Shown: positions 16,425-25,504, numbered from the stretch's first letter. The stretch: DNA of 64,000 bases from Schauerella aestuarii (GCF_009866805.1 NZ_SIZW01000042.1:496001-560000), one strand, 5' to 3'. Notes: generated by a model from the sequence alone, not told the origin. Made by a program: numbers and translations.

Positions 16425-17939
16425 TCAACCTTGTTCGGCCAGCACGATCCGGCGTTGTTTGCCCCATGTGGACCCCATCGCGGCGAGGATCAGCACGAGC
16501 GCACCTGCAAGCAGGGCCGCGGACAACGGCCGCGTAAAGAACACGCTGTAATCCCCGCGCGACACCATCATCGCGCGCCGGAAACTCGATTCGATCATCG
16601 GCCCGAGAACGAAGCCCAGAAGCAGCGGCACGGGAGAGACCGCCAATTTGATCAGCCCATACCCAACCACGCCGAATGCCGCGAGCAAATAGATATCGAA
16701 TACCGACGCCCGCACCGTGTAGGCCCCTACGGCGCAAAACACGAGAATCGCGGGAAACAGAAATCGATAAGGAATGCTGAGCAATCTGATCCATAACCCG
16801 ATGAGCGGGAGATTGAGCACCACCAGCATCAGGTTGCCGATCCACATCGAGACGATCAGCCCCCAGAACACCTGCGGATGACTGGTAATCACTTGCGGGC
16901 CCGGCTGGATATTCTGAATCACCATTGCGCCCAGCATCAACGCCATGACGGCGCTGCCGGGAATGCCCAGGGTGAGCAGCGAAATGAAGTTGGTCTGGGC
17001 GGCGGCGTTGTTCGCCGATTCGGGGCCCGCCACCCCTTCGATGGCGCCGGTGCCCAGTTCGTGCGAATACCTGGACAGCTTTTTCTCGGCGGTATAGGCC
17101 GCAAACGACGCAATGGTCACCCCTGCACCCGGCAGAATACCCAGCACCGCGCCAATAGCCGTGCCGCGGGCGATGGCAGGCATCATGCGCCGCGCGTCGT
17201 CACGCGTGGGCAACATCCGGCCCACGTGGGCAATGGTGCCTGCACCGGCATCGCCGCGCCGTTGCTGCTCGAGGTTGACGGCAATCTCGGCAATGCCGAA
17301 GATGCCCATCGCCAACGCCGTAAATTCGATCCCGTCGCGCAAGGCAAATACCTCGCCCGAAAACCGCACGGCACCTGAGTTCACATCCGTACCGACCAGG
17401 CTCAGCAGCACGCCGATCACCATCAGTCCTAACGATTTGTCGATCGCGTCGGAGGATAAGGCGATCGACCCGACCAATCCAAGGAGCATCAAGGAAAAAT
17501 ACTCTGGCGGCCCGAAGCTGAACGCCACAGCGGTAAGCGGCACGGCCAGACATGCCACCAGCAATACGCCGAAGCTGCCGGCGATCAGTGAACCGATCGC
17601 CGCTGCGCTGAGGGCCGGGCCCGCCCTGCCCTGCAACGCCATGGCATGCCCATCGATCACCGTGACGGCAGACGACGATTCGCCCGGCAGCTTGAGCAGG
17701 ATCGCGGTCGTCGAGCCGCCGTATTGCGCCCCGTAGTAGATGCTGGCCAACATGATGAGCGCGGAGGTCGGATCGAGCTGATAGGTCAGCGGCAGCAGCA
17801 TGGCGATCGTCGCCACCGGCCCGAGTCCCGGCAGCACGCCGATCAACGTGCCCACGAGGCACCCCAGCAACGCGTAGCCGAGGCTTTGCCAGGACATCGC
17901 GGTCGCGAAGCCCAAGGCGAGATTATCGAAAAGATCCAT
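16425..17939 (-). CDS. tctA: Tripartite tricarboxylate transporter, large membrane subunit TctA
   Basis: This 504-residue protein has about 12 helices. The start MDLFDNLALGFATAMSW and the repeated motif GVLPGLGPVATIAMLLP and GILPGAGVTIASF are diagnostic of TctA, together with YYGAQYGGSTTAILL. It moves a carboxylate across the inner membrane by proton or sodium symport with TctB, using a TctC/Bug receptor. ATG 17939 is used, and ATG 17945 is also possible. It follows tctB and tctC in one transcript unit. Confidence 0.95.
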   Translation of the reverse strand: MDLFDNLALGFATAMSWQSLGYALLGCLVGTLIGVLPGLGPVATIAMLLPLTYQLDPTSALIMLASIYYGAQYGGSTTAILLKLPGESSSAVTVIDGHAMALQGRAGPALSAAAIGSLIAGSFGVLLVACLAVPLTAVAFSFGPPEYFSLMLLGLVGSIALSSDAIDKSLGLMVIGVLLSLVGTDVNSGAVRFSGEVFALRDGIEFTALAMGIFGIAEIAVNLEQQRRGDAGAGTIAHVGRMLPTRDDARRMMPAIARGTAIGAVLGILPGAGVTIASFAAYTAEKKLSRYSHELGTGAIEGVAGPESANNAAAQTNFISLLTLGIPGSAVMALMLGAMVIQNIQPGPQVITSHPQVFWGLIVSMWIGNLMLVVLNLPLIGLWIRLLSIPYRFLFPAILVFCAVGAYTVRASVFDIYLLAAFGVVGYGLIKLAVSPVPLLLGFVLGPMIESSFRRAMMVSRGDYSVFFTRPLSAALLAGALVLILAAMGSTWGKQRRIVLAEQG

Positions 17940-17967
17940 CACCATTCCGGAATACCGCGTCAGGCCG

Positions 17968-18459
17968 TCAAGGCAGCCAGACCGGCCACAGATCGAGCGG
18001 CAGCCCGAGCACCAAACCAAAGGCCACCGCATTGATCGCAGACAGCACCGCCGCGTTGATCAGGGTGCCGCGCCACGTGAACGAAGGACTCGCCAGGCTG
18101 GCGGCGACGACCAGGATCGCAATCGCCGCGACAAGGCCGAAGGGCTTGATGACCAGTCCAAAAAAAATGACTGCGCCCGTCATCCACACGAGCGATCGGA
18201 TGTCCCAGGTGGCCAGGGTGACGCGCTCGGCACCCGGTGCCGTCGAACGAAAAAGCACGATGGCGCCCAGGCCCATCAGGATGAGCGCCAGCCAGAAAGG
18301 AAAGTAGCCGGCGCCCATGCGCGCTGCCGTGCCCCGCTCATAATCGGCGGCGTACCAGGCAAACCCGCTGCCGATGGCAAGATAGAGCGCACCGACCACC
18401 GCATCACGCTGATTGCGCACCCGCCGCTGCGCCAGACCGAACCCTGCATCGTGCGCCAT
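17968..18459 (-). CDS. tctB: Tripartite tricarboxylate transporter, small membrane subunit TctB
   Basis: This 163-residue protein has four hydrophobic helices, the expected TctB layout. The MGAGYFPFWLALILMGLG segment is the typical TctB signature (R-x-G-P-G-x-F-P). It starts 2 nt after the tctC stop, which indicates coupling. It partners TctA in the membrane complex. Confidence 0.92.
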   Translation of the reverse strand: MAHDAGFGLAQRRVRNQRDAVVGALYLAIGSGFAWYAADYERGTAARMGAGYFPFWLALILMGLGAIVLFRSTAPGAERVTLATWDIRSLVWMTGAVIFFGLVIKPFGLVAAIAILVVAASLASPSFTWRGTLINAAVLSAINAVAFGLVLGLPLDLWPVWLP

Positions 18460-18461
18460 CG

Positions 18462-19454
18462 TTACTTCAACTTGATATCGGCCGACGCCACGACTTTTTT
18501 GTAGCTGGCGATATCCTGCGTGACGGTATGGTTCACCTCGGCCGCCGAACTGGCGGCGATAGTGAAACCGAGATTCTCGAGCAACGCTGCCGTTGCGGGT
18601 TCACGCAGCACGGCGACGATGTCGCGATTGATTTTGTCCACGATCGGCTTCGGTGTGGCGGCCGGCGCGACGAACCCTTGCCAGCTCTCCACGACGTAGT
18701 CTTTTACGCCCGCTTCCTGCAACGTGGGAACATCGGGCAGCGCTTTTGAACGGTACGGCGTGGTGACGGCCAGTGCCACGAGCTTGCCCGAGCGCACGTT
18801 TTCAGTGGCCGCAGCCAGCGTGATCAGCATCGCGTCGATATGACCACCCAGTACGTCCAGCGTGGCCGGACCGCCACCGGGGTAAGGGATCTGATTGGTT
18901 TTGGCACCGATACGTTCGTTGAGCAATTCAACGGCGATATGCTGCAGACTGCCTGTGCCGCCGGGCAGCGCGACGGTGATTTCGCCAGGCCGCTTGCGCA
19001 CCAGTTCGGCAAACTCATCGAACGTTTTGACATTCAGGCCGGGGCGCACCACCAGCAACTGCGGATTGACGACCGCCTTGGTGACGCCGGTGAGATCGTT
19101 CACAGGGTCGTAAGGCAAGGTGCCGGGCTGGATGGCATTCAGAGATAACGCGTCGCCACCGAGAAGCAAGGTGTAGCCGTCCGCTTTGGCGTGCGCGACC
19201 TGGGCGTTGCCGATCGTGCTGCTGGCACCGGGTACATTCTCGACCACCACGGTTTGCTGCCATTTCTCGGTGAGCTTCTGCGCAACCGTGCGCGCCAGTT
19301 TGTCGGCGCTACCGCCGGCCGACACGGGCACGATAACGCGCACGGTGCGGTTGGGGAAATGATCGGCCTCGGATTGCGCATGGGCGGGTTGCAGGGCAAG
19401 CAGCCCGAATGCCGCAGACGCCAGGACGGCGCGAAACAACGTTGCGCTTTTCAT
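18462..19454 (-). CDS. tctC: Bug-type (TctC) periplasmic solute receptor
   Basis: This 330-residue exported receptor has a signal peptide of about 26 residues ending in PAHA-Q. The mature part opens with FPNRTVRVIVPVSAGGSADKLAR, the Bug family start (core VIVPVSAGGSADKLAR). GASSTIGNAQVAHAKADGYTLLLG follows, with core ADGYTLLLG. Such receptors bind a carboxylate or amide through the first domain's Asp loop and feed TctA/B. The ligand cannot be predicted. It heads tctC-tctB-tctA and lies 62 bp after the dioxygenase gene. Confidence 0.94.
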   Translation of the reverse strand: MKSATLFRAVLASAAFGLLALQPAHAQSEADHFPNRTVRVIVPVSAGGSADKLARTVAQKLTEKWQQTVVVENVPGASSTIGNAQVAHAKADGYTLLLGGDALSLNAIQPGTLPYDPVNDLTGVTKAVVNPQLLVVRPGLNVKTFDEFAELVRKRPGEITVALPGGTGSLQHIAVELLNERIGAKTNQIPYPGGGPATLDVLGGHIDAMLITLAAATENVRSGKLVALAVTTPYRSKALPDVPTLQEAGVKDYVVESWQGFVAPAATPKPIVDKINRDIVAVLREPATAALLENLGFTIAASSAAEVNHTVTQDIASYKKVVASADIKLK

Positions 19455-19516
19455 GATGATGGATTCCAGGAGTAAATCGAAGCGCGGCGCATCGATGCAC
19501 CGCGGCGAGGTGAAAC

Positions 19517-20431
19517 TCAGGCTGCGGCCAGTGCCTTGAAAGGTGCGCCGATAACCGGCACCGATTGCCGGCCGTCGATGCCCACAGGGATATCACCTTC
19601 GAGGGTGATGCGGTACAGCACGCGCTCCACGTCGAGGTAGGCGAAATCGCCCGGCCCTTGATGCGCCGTCGCACGGTTGTCCCAGAAGGCGATGCTGCCG
19701 GGTTGCCACCGAAACCGGACGGTGTATTCCGGGCGCACGATTTCTTCGAAAAAGAGCGCCAGCAGGTGCCGGCTTTCTTCTTCACTGACGCCGAGAATGC
19801 GGCGCGTAAAGCCCGGATTGACGAACAACAGCCGCTCCCCGGTTTCGGGATGCACGCGGACCACCGGATGATCTGACACGATGGGGTTCGCTTTGACCTT
19901 TTGTGCGTACTCCGTCTGATTTTCGAAGTCGCCGTTATAGCCACCGAACTGATGCCGCGCCCACAACGTGTCGGCGAGCCGCTTGATGGGCTCGGAAAGG
20001 TTGGCGTAGGCGACCGCCAGGTTGGTGAAGAGCGTATCCCCGCCGAATTCAGGCACCTGATCGTTGGCACGCAGGATCGATGCGATGGGTGGATTGACCA
20101 CGCCCGTCACGTCGGTGTGCCAGCGCTCGCCACGGCGCCCCGTTTTCGACGCTGACGATATCGGGCGAATCTGGGGGTAGCCTTCAGGCGGCACCGCATC
20201 GTAGGGATGCGCATACGTCGGCTTGCCGAAGTGCTCGGCAAAGGCCAAGTGCTGCGCATGATCGATATGCTGATCGCGGAAGAACACAACCTTCCACTTG
20301 TGCAGGGCATCGCGGATCTGCCGTACGTGATCGCCGTCTAGCGGCTGGCGCAGATCGACGCCGAAAATCTCGGCGCCGGTAAAGACGGAAAGCGGACGGA
20401 TGTCGAGCCGGGTGTGGGCGAGAACGGTCAT
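19517..20431 (-). CDS. TauD/TfdA-family Fe(II)/2-oxoglutarate dioxygenase
   Basis: This 304-residue enzyme has the full iron-binding facial triad: His105 and Asp107 in WHTDVTG and His257 in TAHQG. Arg270 in ERVLYRITL binds the 2-oxoglutarate carboxylate. The family oxidises taurine, other sulfonates, aryloxyalkanoates or similar acids. Start ATG 20431 (MTVLAHTRLDIRPL) is preferred over a longer frame to 20527. It lies between a Bug receptor gene and tctCBA, so the imported solute could be its substrate. Which one is unknown. Confidence 0.9.
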   Translation of the reverse strand: MTVLAHTRLDIRPLSVFTGAEIFGVDLRQPLDGDHVRQIRDALHKWKVVFFRDQHIDHAQHLAFAEHFGKPTYAHPYDAVPPEGYPQIRPISSASKTGRRGERWHTDVTGVVNPPIASILRANDQVPEFGGDTLFTNLAVAYANLSEPIKRLADTLWARHQFGGYNGDFENQTEYAQKVKANPIVSDHPVVRVHPETGERLLFVNPGFTRRILGVSEEESRHLLALFFEEIVRPEYTVRFRWQPGSIAFWDNRATAHQGPGDFAYLDVERVLYRITLEGDIPVGIDGRQSVPVIGAPFKALAAA

Positions 20432-20498
20432 GATGGATCGATTCGATAACGTGAACGAGCCGTCAGAATACGAGCGCGCCCATCCGCGCCACAAATAC

Positions 20499-20536
20499 CG
20501 ATATGCCATGACGTTATGCCGCGTCATGGCATATCG
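20499..20536. promoter_or_regulatory. 15-bp perfect inverted repeat upstream of the dioxygenase gene
   Basis: Arms CGATATGCCATGACG (20499-20513) and its exact complement (20522-20536) flank 8 nt. It lies 18 bp past the stop of the upstream Bug gene and about 70 bp before the dioxygenase start. No T run follows on either strand, so an operator or processing/stabilising hairpin is more likely than a classic terminator. Confidence 0.5.
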
Positions 20537-20554
20537 ATGCGCCGGAAAAACATA

Positions 20555-21535
20555 TCAATCCATCTTGATGTCGGCAGCCTTCACGATCGCCGCCCAGCGC
20601 ACCATATCTTGGGCGAGGAACACGCGAAAGGCTTCTGGCGTGACGACTTCGGCCACGAATCCGGCAGCGACGATCTTCTGATGCACGGCCGGATCGGCAA
20701 ACGCCTGCAAGGCGGTCGAAGACAGCTTGGCCACAATCTCAGGCGGCGTCTTCGCCGGCACGAACAGTGCCGTCCACGCATCGGCTTCGGCGTTGGCCAC
20801 GCCCAACTCACCCAGCGTGGCGATATCGTGCAATTGACTGCTGCGATCTTTGGATGCGACGGCCAATGCGGTCACGCTCTGATTGCGCACGAAGGGCAGC
20901 ACGCTGGGCAAGGTTGTAAACGTGGCGTCGATGTGTCCTCCCAACACCGCCTGTACGGCATCGACGCTGCCTTTGTAGGGAATATGCGAGAGCGGCACGC
21001 CGGTGCTGCGTTTGAACATTTCGGCGGCCAAGTGTGACGCCGAGCCATTGCCGCTCGATCCGTAATTGAGCGGCGCCCCGGGCTTGCGCGCCAAGGCGAT
21101 GAATTCATCGAGGGTGCGCACGCCGAGATCGCGCCGCACCACCAGTACATGCTGCAGTCGGCCAAGTCCGGCCACAGGCTGGAAATCCTTGATCGGGTCG
21201 TAGCCGAGATTGGGATACAACGCCGAGTTGGCGCCGTGCGTTTGATTGGTGCCCAGCAGCAAGGTGTAGCCATCGGGCTCGGCTTGCGCAACATGGCGAG
21301 TGCCGATCGCAGCCGATCCGCCCGGCATGTTGGCCACAATGGCAGGCTGGCCCAACTGCTTCAGAAACGTCTCGGCCGCGGTGCGGGCAATGAGTTCGAG
21401 CGAACTCCCCGCCGGATACGGCACCACGATTCGGATCGTCCGGTTGGGATACGGCTGCGCGTGTGCCGTTGCGGCACTCAACATGAGCGCCGCACCGAAG
21501 GCGGCCAGCACACGTCTGCGGGTATGGATCATCAT
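20555..21535 (-). CDS. Second Bug-type (TctC) periplasmic solute receptor
   Basis: This 326-residue receptor has a signal peptide ending ATAHA-Q. The mature start PYPNRTIRIVVPYPAGSS and the motif EPDGYTLLLGTN, followed by FKRSTGVPLSHIPYKGS, place it in the Bug/TctC family. ATG 21535 has GAGGAGACA before it. It lies between the SDR gene and the dioxygenase gene on the same strand. It may provide a second substrate for the TctAB pair downstream or serve another transporter, since orphan Bug genes are common in this order. Confidence 0.92.
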   Translation of the reverse strand: MMIHTRRRVLAAFGAALMLSAATAHAQPYPNRTIRIVVPYPAGSSLELIARTAAETFLKQLGQPAIVANMPGGSAAIGTRHVAQAEPDGYTLLLGTNQTHGANSALYPNLGYDPIKDFQPVAGLGRLQHVLVVRRDLGVRTLDEFIALARKPGAPLNYGSSGNGSASHLAAEMFKRSTGVPLSHIPYKGSVDAVQAVLGGHIDATFTTLPSVLPFVRNQSVTALAVASKDRSSQLHDIATLGELGVANAEADAWTALFVPAKTPPEIVAKLSSTALQAFADPAVHQKIVAAGFVAEVVTPEAFRVFLAQDMVRWAAIVKAADIKMD

Positions 21536-21694
21536 TGTCTCCTCATTATTTTTACCGCACCTGCTGACGCGGGCGGCTATCTGTACTGCAAAAATCAAGG
21601 CCTATCGATCGGGTATCCAGCCCGGTCGAACATCCCAGTCACATCCTCGCCCGGCGTCATGTCGTGGGGTTCTGCCATGACCTGCACATCCGCT

Positions 21695-21759
21695 GCGCTT
21701 ATTCCAGGCGCTTATTCCAGGCGCTTATTCGGGGCGCTTATTCGGGGCGCTTATTCGAG
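21695..21759. repeat. Five tandem 13-bp repeats
   Basis: The unit GCGCTTATTCCAG occurs twice exactly. Three variants follow: GCGCTTATTCGGG twice and GCGCTTATTCGAG once, with a partial ACGCTTA after them. The array spans the spacer just past the stop of the SDR gene at 21764 and before the Bug receptor gene. It encodes nothing and looks like a slippage-prone minisatellite. Confidence 0.9.
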
Positions 21760-21763
21760 ACGC

Positions 21764-22513
21764 TTACACCGCCAAGTACCCGCCATCCACCGCCAGCACT
21801 GCGCCGGTCATGTAGGCCGACATCGATGACGCCAGGAACACGACCGGACCCACGAGATCTTCGGGATGGCCAAAACGCGCCATGGGAATCCGCGCCATCA
21901 GCGCCTCGCGGCGCGATGGATTGTCGCGGCTGCCCTGTGTCATCTCCGTTTCGATCACGCCCGGCGCGATGGCGTTGACGCGAATGCCGTCGGCGGCGAG
22001 TTCCAGCGCGGTGGCCTTGGTCAACATCTGCGCCGCGGCCTTCGAGGTGGAATAGGCGATCGACTGCGCCGTTGCCTGAGTGGCCGCAATCGAAGTGATG
22101 TTGACGATGCTGCCCTGCGTGACCTTCAGGCTTGGCAGGCAGGCGAGCGTCATATTGCGAATCCCGTCCACGTTCACGCCCATGGCCAGACGCCATGCCG
22201 CATCCCGCGTGTCGCTATCGAAGGCGTGACGTGGCCGTACGCCGGCATTGTTGACGAGAATCGACACATGGCCGATCTCCTCGCGAATGCGCGCCGCAAC
22301 GGCGTCACATTGCGCCGGGTCGGCCACATCCAGCCCGTAGGCGTAAGCGCGTGTGCCCATGGCCCACAATGCATCGCGCGTGGCGATCGCACCGGCTTGA
22401 TTGATATCGGTAGCGATCACGACGGCCCCCTGGCGCGCCAGACCGTGCGCGATTGCCGCGCCGTTGCCCTGGGCGGCGCCGGTAACCAGCGCAAGGTGAT
22501 GATTGAGCAGCAT
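21764..22513 (-). CDS. Short-chain dehydrogenase/reductase (FabG-like)
   Basis: This 249-residue SDR has the cofactor motif TGAAQGNGAAIA, NNAG in ILVNNAGVRP, the active-site Ser in NITSIAA and the Tyr/Lys pair in YSTSK. It ends with the usual VLAVDGGYLAV. Asp at the end of the second strand (ATDINQAG) suggests NAD(H) rather than NADP(H). AAGGAG lies before ATG 22513. It probably acts in the same pathway as the neighbouring dioxygenase and transporter. The substrate is unknown. Confidence 0.9.
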   Translation of the reverse strand: MLLNHHLALVTGAAQGNGAAIAHGLARQGAVVIATDINQAGAIATRDALWAMGTRAYAYGLDVADPAQCDAVAARIREEIGHVSILVNNAGVRPRHAFDSDTRDAAWRLAMGVNVDGIRNMTLACLPSLKVTQGSIVNITSIAATQATAQSIAYSTSKAAAQMLTKATALELAADGIRVNAIAPGVIETEMTQGSRDNPSRREALMARIPMARFGHPEDLVGPVVFLASSMSAYMTGAVLAVDGGYLAV

Positions 22514-22663
22514 GCCGTCTCCTTGAGTCGACCTACTCTAGCGCGGCGCAACGCGCGTCGAACGTATACCGCGATACAACGCGAGGGGTGTTTTTAGGGC
22601 GCCAGCGCCTCGGCTGGGCCTACGCGTGCAAGGCGTGTGCAGGCGTGTGGGCAGCTTGACGTT

Positions 22664-23329
22664 TCAGAGATGCCCAACGCGTGCGATCAGCGCCTCGGCA
22701 TCGATGATTTCCACGCCTTTTGAGCGCGTGGAGATCAGCCCCTCTTCGGCCAACGCCTTCAACGCGCGCGTGACCGTCACCCGCGTCAATGCCGCCATCG
22801 ACGCAAGTTGCTCGTGGGTCAGCCTCACCTGCGCGGGATCGTCGGCCGTGAGCGCCAGCCGCCCCAGGAGGCCGATCAAGCGTTCTTGCGGACTGGCTGA
22901 GGTGAGACTCAGCAATTTCCCAATCAAAATGCGATGCTTGATGCCGAGCAGCTGGATCAGCGAGATGGCGAGTTGCGGCTCAGCGGCGACCATGGCGGCG
23001 ATATCGGCAGCGTGATATTCGCTCAATACAGCAGGCGTGACGGCGACTGCGGTCACGTAGCGCTGCGTATCGATGAAGGCGGAGGCTTCGCCGAAGATCG
23101 CGCCGGGCCCGAAGATTTCGAGCAGCAGCGCCTGCCCCGACGGCCGCAACACGGTGGTATGCAACAGTCCGGTACGTACCAGGTAAAAACAATCGTGCGT
23201 ATCGCCCTGACTGTAGAGCGTATCGCCGGCATTGAGGCGACGGATACGCCCCACATCGGTACGCGCTTGCCACGGCGCGCTCAATCGCCGGGCCGCATCC
23301 CAGGATGAAAACGTGCTGACGTGTTGCAT
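22664..23329 (-). CDS. Crp/Fnr-family transcriptional regulator
   Basis: This roughly 221-residue regulator has an N-terminal cyclic-nucleotide-binding-type barrel (GDTLYSQGDTHDCFYLVRTG, core GDTLYSQGD, then FGEASAFIDTQ) and a C-terminal Crp HTH (MAALTRVTVTRALKALAEEGLI, core TRVTVTRALKAL). No Fnr-type N-terminal cysteine cluster is seen. ATG 23329 is chosen because a plausible sigma70 promoter lies just upstream. A TTG at 23464 would add 45 residues with atypical codons. It lies upstream of the SDR-Bug-dioxygenase-Tct block on the same strand and may control it. Confidence 0.8.
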   Translation of the reverse strand: MQHVSTFSSWDAARRLSAPWQARTDVGRIRRLNAGDTLYSQGDTHDCFYLVRTGLLHTTVLRPSGQALLLEIFGPGAIFGEASAFIDTQRYVTAVAVTPAVLSEYHAADIAAMVAAEPQLAISLIQLLGIKHRILIGKLLSLTSASPQERLIGLLGRLALTADDPAQVRLTHEQLASMAALTRVTVTRALKALAEEGLISTRSKGVEIIDAEALIARVGHL

Positions 23330-23368
23330 GCGTACCGGCTGCAGCCGAAGTAAGAGGATCAGCCCGGC

Positions 23369-23397
23369 ATCATCGAACTGCGCCCCCACGCTGTCAA
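23369..23397 (-). promoter_or_regulatory. Candidate sigma70 promoter of the Crp/Fnr-family gene
   Basis: On the minus strand TTGACA (23392-23397) is separated by 17 bp from GATGAT (23369-23374). The -35 is perfect and the -10 matches 4 of 6. It lies about 40 bp before ATG 23329 and argues against the longer TTG start. Confidence 0.45.
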
Positions 23398-23480
23398 GCG
23401 CCGAACGGCTGCATATTGCGAGCAGCGGGCTGCGGTAGTGCAGTCTTGATCGGCCCGGCTTCAAACCCGCCTCGCGCGCC

Positions 23481-25130
23481 TCAATGCGCCCGCGTCTGCG
23501 TCAAGCTCGCTTCCTGCAGATCGATCTCGCGCAAAAGGCGCTGATGCACGTCATCATCGATGGCTCGTGCCCGGCGCAACCGATACAGCTCGTTGCGCTC
23601 GGCGCGCAGTGCCTGAACCCGCAGGGCGCGCTCGGCCTGCACCGCCCGCAACGCTTCGGCCGCATCCTCGTCGGTGCTGTCGCCATAATCGATCCGCCGT
23701 TGGTAGGCATCGCGCAGCCGCATGACCGCTTGCGCGCGGGCGCCGGCGGCGAGTTCGTCGCTCTCGGGCTCGGCGTTGAGGGCATCGATACGGCGTATGG
23801 CCGCTTCAGCGGCCGCAGTGCGGGCATTCTCCTCGCTACGCTGCGGCGCCGCATCAGGCAAGTCGGCTGCCAGTCCACGGGTGAGCAAGGGCAAGCCAAT
23901 GCTGGCCAGCGTCAAAGAGAACAAAATGACCGCCATCGCGATAAAGATGGCAACGTCACGCCCAGGGAAAGCGCTGCCGTCCAGCATCGTCAAGGGCAGC
24001 GTCAGGATACCTGCCAAGGTAATGGCGCCCCGTACCCCGGCGGTGGCCGTCACCGCCAGCAAGCGCGTTTTGGGCATGGGGGTGGACTTGCCGAGGCGCT
24101 CGGCGCGAACCGCCGTCACGCGCACGGCCGTCCACACCCAGGCAAATCGCATCGCGCCAAGTCCAAGCGTGATCAGCGCGGCATAACCCAGCAAGTGCCA
24201 GGGTCCGGCCACGCCCGCAGACGCTGCCACAGCCGGCAGGTCGCGCAACATTCCGGGCAGTTGCTCGCCCAGCAACACAAAAATAATGCCGTTGAGCGCC
24301 GTTTGAATGGTGTCCCAGACGGCGTTGCGCTGCATCCGGGTGGCGGGCAACGGACGACCGATAAGCTCGGCGTAGTGCATGGCGATACCGGCGACGGCGG
24401 CCGCCAGGATGCCCGATACACCGACGTGCTCGGCGGCCAGGTACGCCGCAAAGGGAATCAACAGACTGATCAGAATCTGAATCGACGAATCTTCGCCCAC
24501 GCGCTTGACCAGGAATCGACTGCAGCGCCCGATCAACCAGGTGACGGCCACGCCCACGACCACCCCGCCGCCCGCAACGAACGCAAAGCTCAAGGTTGCC
24601 TCGCCCATCGAAAACGTGCCCGTGAGCGCGGCCGTTACCGCAAAACTGAAGCACACCAGTCCACTGGCGTCATTCAGCAGCGACTCCCCTTCCAGGATGT
24701 GCATCAAACGCGACGGCACGGGCGAGGTCGCGGTCATGGCGCTCACGGCCACAGGATCGGTCGGCGACAAAATGGCGGCCAGCGCAAAGGCCACGGCCAG
24801 GGGCATGGCCGGGAGCATCCAGTGGATCAAGACCCCCATGCCCGCCACGGTAAACACCACCAGTCCGATCGCCAACGCGAGGATGGTGCGCCAATCGCGA
24901 AACAGCGCCCCTTTCGGAATCCGCCAACCGTCGAGAAACAGGAGCGGCGGAATGAAGAGCAGCAGGAAAAGGTGGGAATCGAACGCGACGTTGAAACCGC
25001 TCATCGATAAACCCGCCCCCAACGCAATCTGAACGATCGGCAGGGGCACCGCGATCGGCAGCAAGCGGACGAAAAACCCGCTCACGACAACCGTCAGCAA
25101 AAAAATCAATACTACGGAGACGACGTCCAT
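23481..25130 (-). CDS. Na+/H+ antiporter, CPA1 family (NhaP/YjcE type)
   Basis: This 549-residue membrane protein has about 12 helices. The CPA1 core motifs are AILSPTDPVAVSAM (the Asp of the ion site) and EGESLLNDASGLVCF, followed by ALNGIIFVLLGEQLPG. The last 130 residues are a soluble, charged, Ala/Arg/Glu-rich tail likely to form helices. It exchanges Na+ (or K+) for H+ at the inner membrane. GAGG precedes ATG 25130. It is divergent from the DUF3253 gene. Confidence 0.92.
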   Translation of the reverse strand: MDVVSVVLIFLLTVVVSGFFVRLLPIAVPLPIVQIALGAGLSMSGFNVAFDSHLFLLLFIPPLLFLDGWRIPKGALFRDWRTILALAIGLVVFTVAGMGVLIHWMLPAMPLAVAFALAAILSPTDPVAVSAMTATSPVPSRLMHILEGESLLNDASGLVCFSFAVTAALTGTFSMGEATLSFAFVAGGGVVVGVAVTWLIGRCSRFLVKRVGEDSSIQILISLLIPFAAYLAAEHVGVSGILAAAVAGIAMHYAELIGRPLPATRMQRNAVWDTIQTALNGIIFVLLGEQLPGMLRDLPAVAASAGVAGPWHLLGYAALITLGLGAMRFAWVWTAVRVTAVRAERLGKSTPMPKTRLLAVTATAGVRGAITLAGILTLPLTMLDGSAFPGRDVAIFIAMAVILFSLTLASIGLPLLTRGLAADLPDAAPQRSEENARTAAAEAAIRRIDALNAEPESDELAAGARAQAVMRLRDAYQRRIDYGDSTDEDAAEALRAVQAERALRVQALRAERNELYRLRRARAIDDDVHQRLLREIDLQEASLTQTRAH

Positions 25131-25233
25131 GGGGACCTCAATGTGTCAATATGGAATGCGCGGTCCAACGAATCCGCATCGAGCGACCGCTAACGCTGCT
25201 GAAGATCAACCCGTTTCAGTTGAAGATCGACAT

Positions 25234-25503
25234 ATGTCCGCTCAAGATCAACGCATCGAACGTCTCATTCTCGACCTGCTTGGGAAACGTGACGCGTCGT
25301 CGTCGATTTGCCCGTCCGAGGTCGCGCGGGCCATGAGCGATGATGAGGCCACTTGGCGGGGCCTGATGCCGAAGGTGCGCGCAGTGGCGGCAACGTTGCA
25401 AGCGGCGGACCGGCTGCGCATCACACGCGGCGATGAAACGGTGACGCCCGCCACGCTGGATCACGGCGCGATTCGGTTGCGGCGCGGCAAGCAGTTTCCT
25501 TGA
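25234..25503 (+). CDS. DUF3253 family small protein
   Basis: This 89-residue protein resembles the DUF3253 family: RIERLILDLLGKR, ICPSEVARAMS, WRGLMPKVRAVAATLQAADRL, shortened here to WRGLMPKVRAVAATL, and ITRGDETVTPATL before IRLR. The shape suggests a small winged helix. No biochemical role is established that I know of. ATG 25234 matches the family start, and upstream in-frame codons to 25129 look non-coding. It ends 1 bp before the Hsp70-like gene on the other strand. Confidence 0.75.
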   Translation: MSAQDQRIERLILDLLGKRDASSSICPSEVARAMSDDEATWRGLMPKVRAVAATLQAADRLRITRGDETVTPATLDHGAIRLRRGKQFP

Positions 25504-25504
25504 T

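Noticed and set aside
23484-25010. 508-codon plus-strand frame opposite the Na+/H+ antiporter
   Set aside because: The translation is charged and His/Gln/Gly-rich with no motif. The minus strand encodes a complete CPA1 antiporter.
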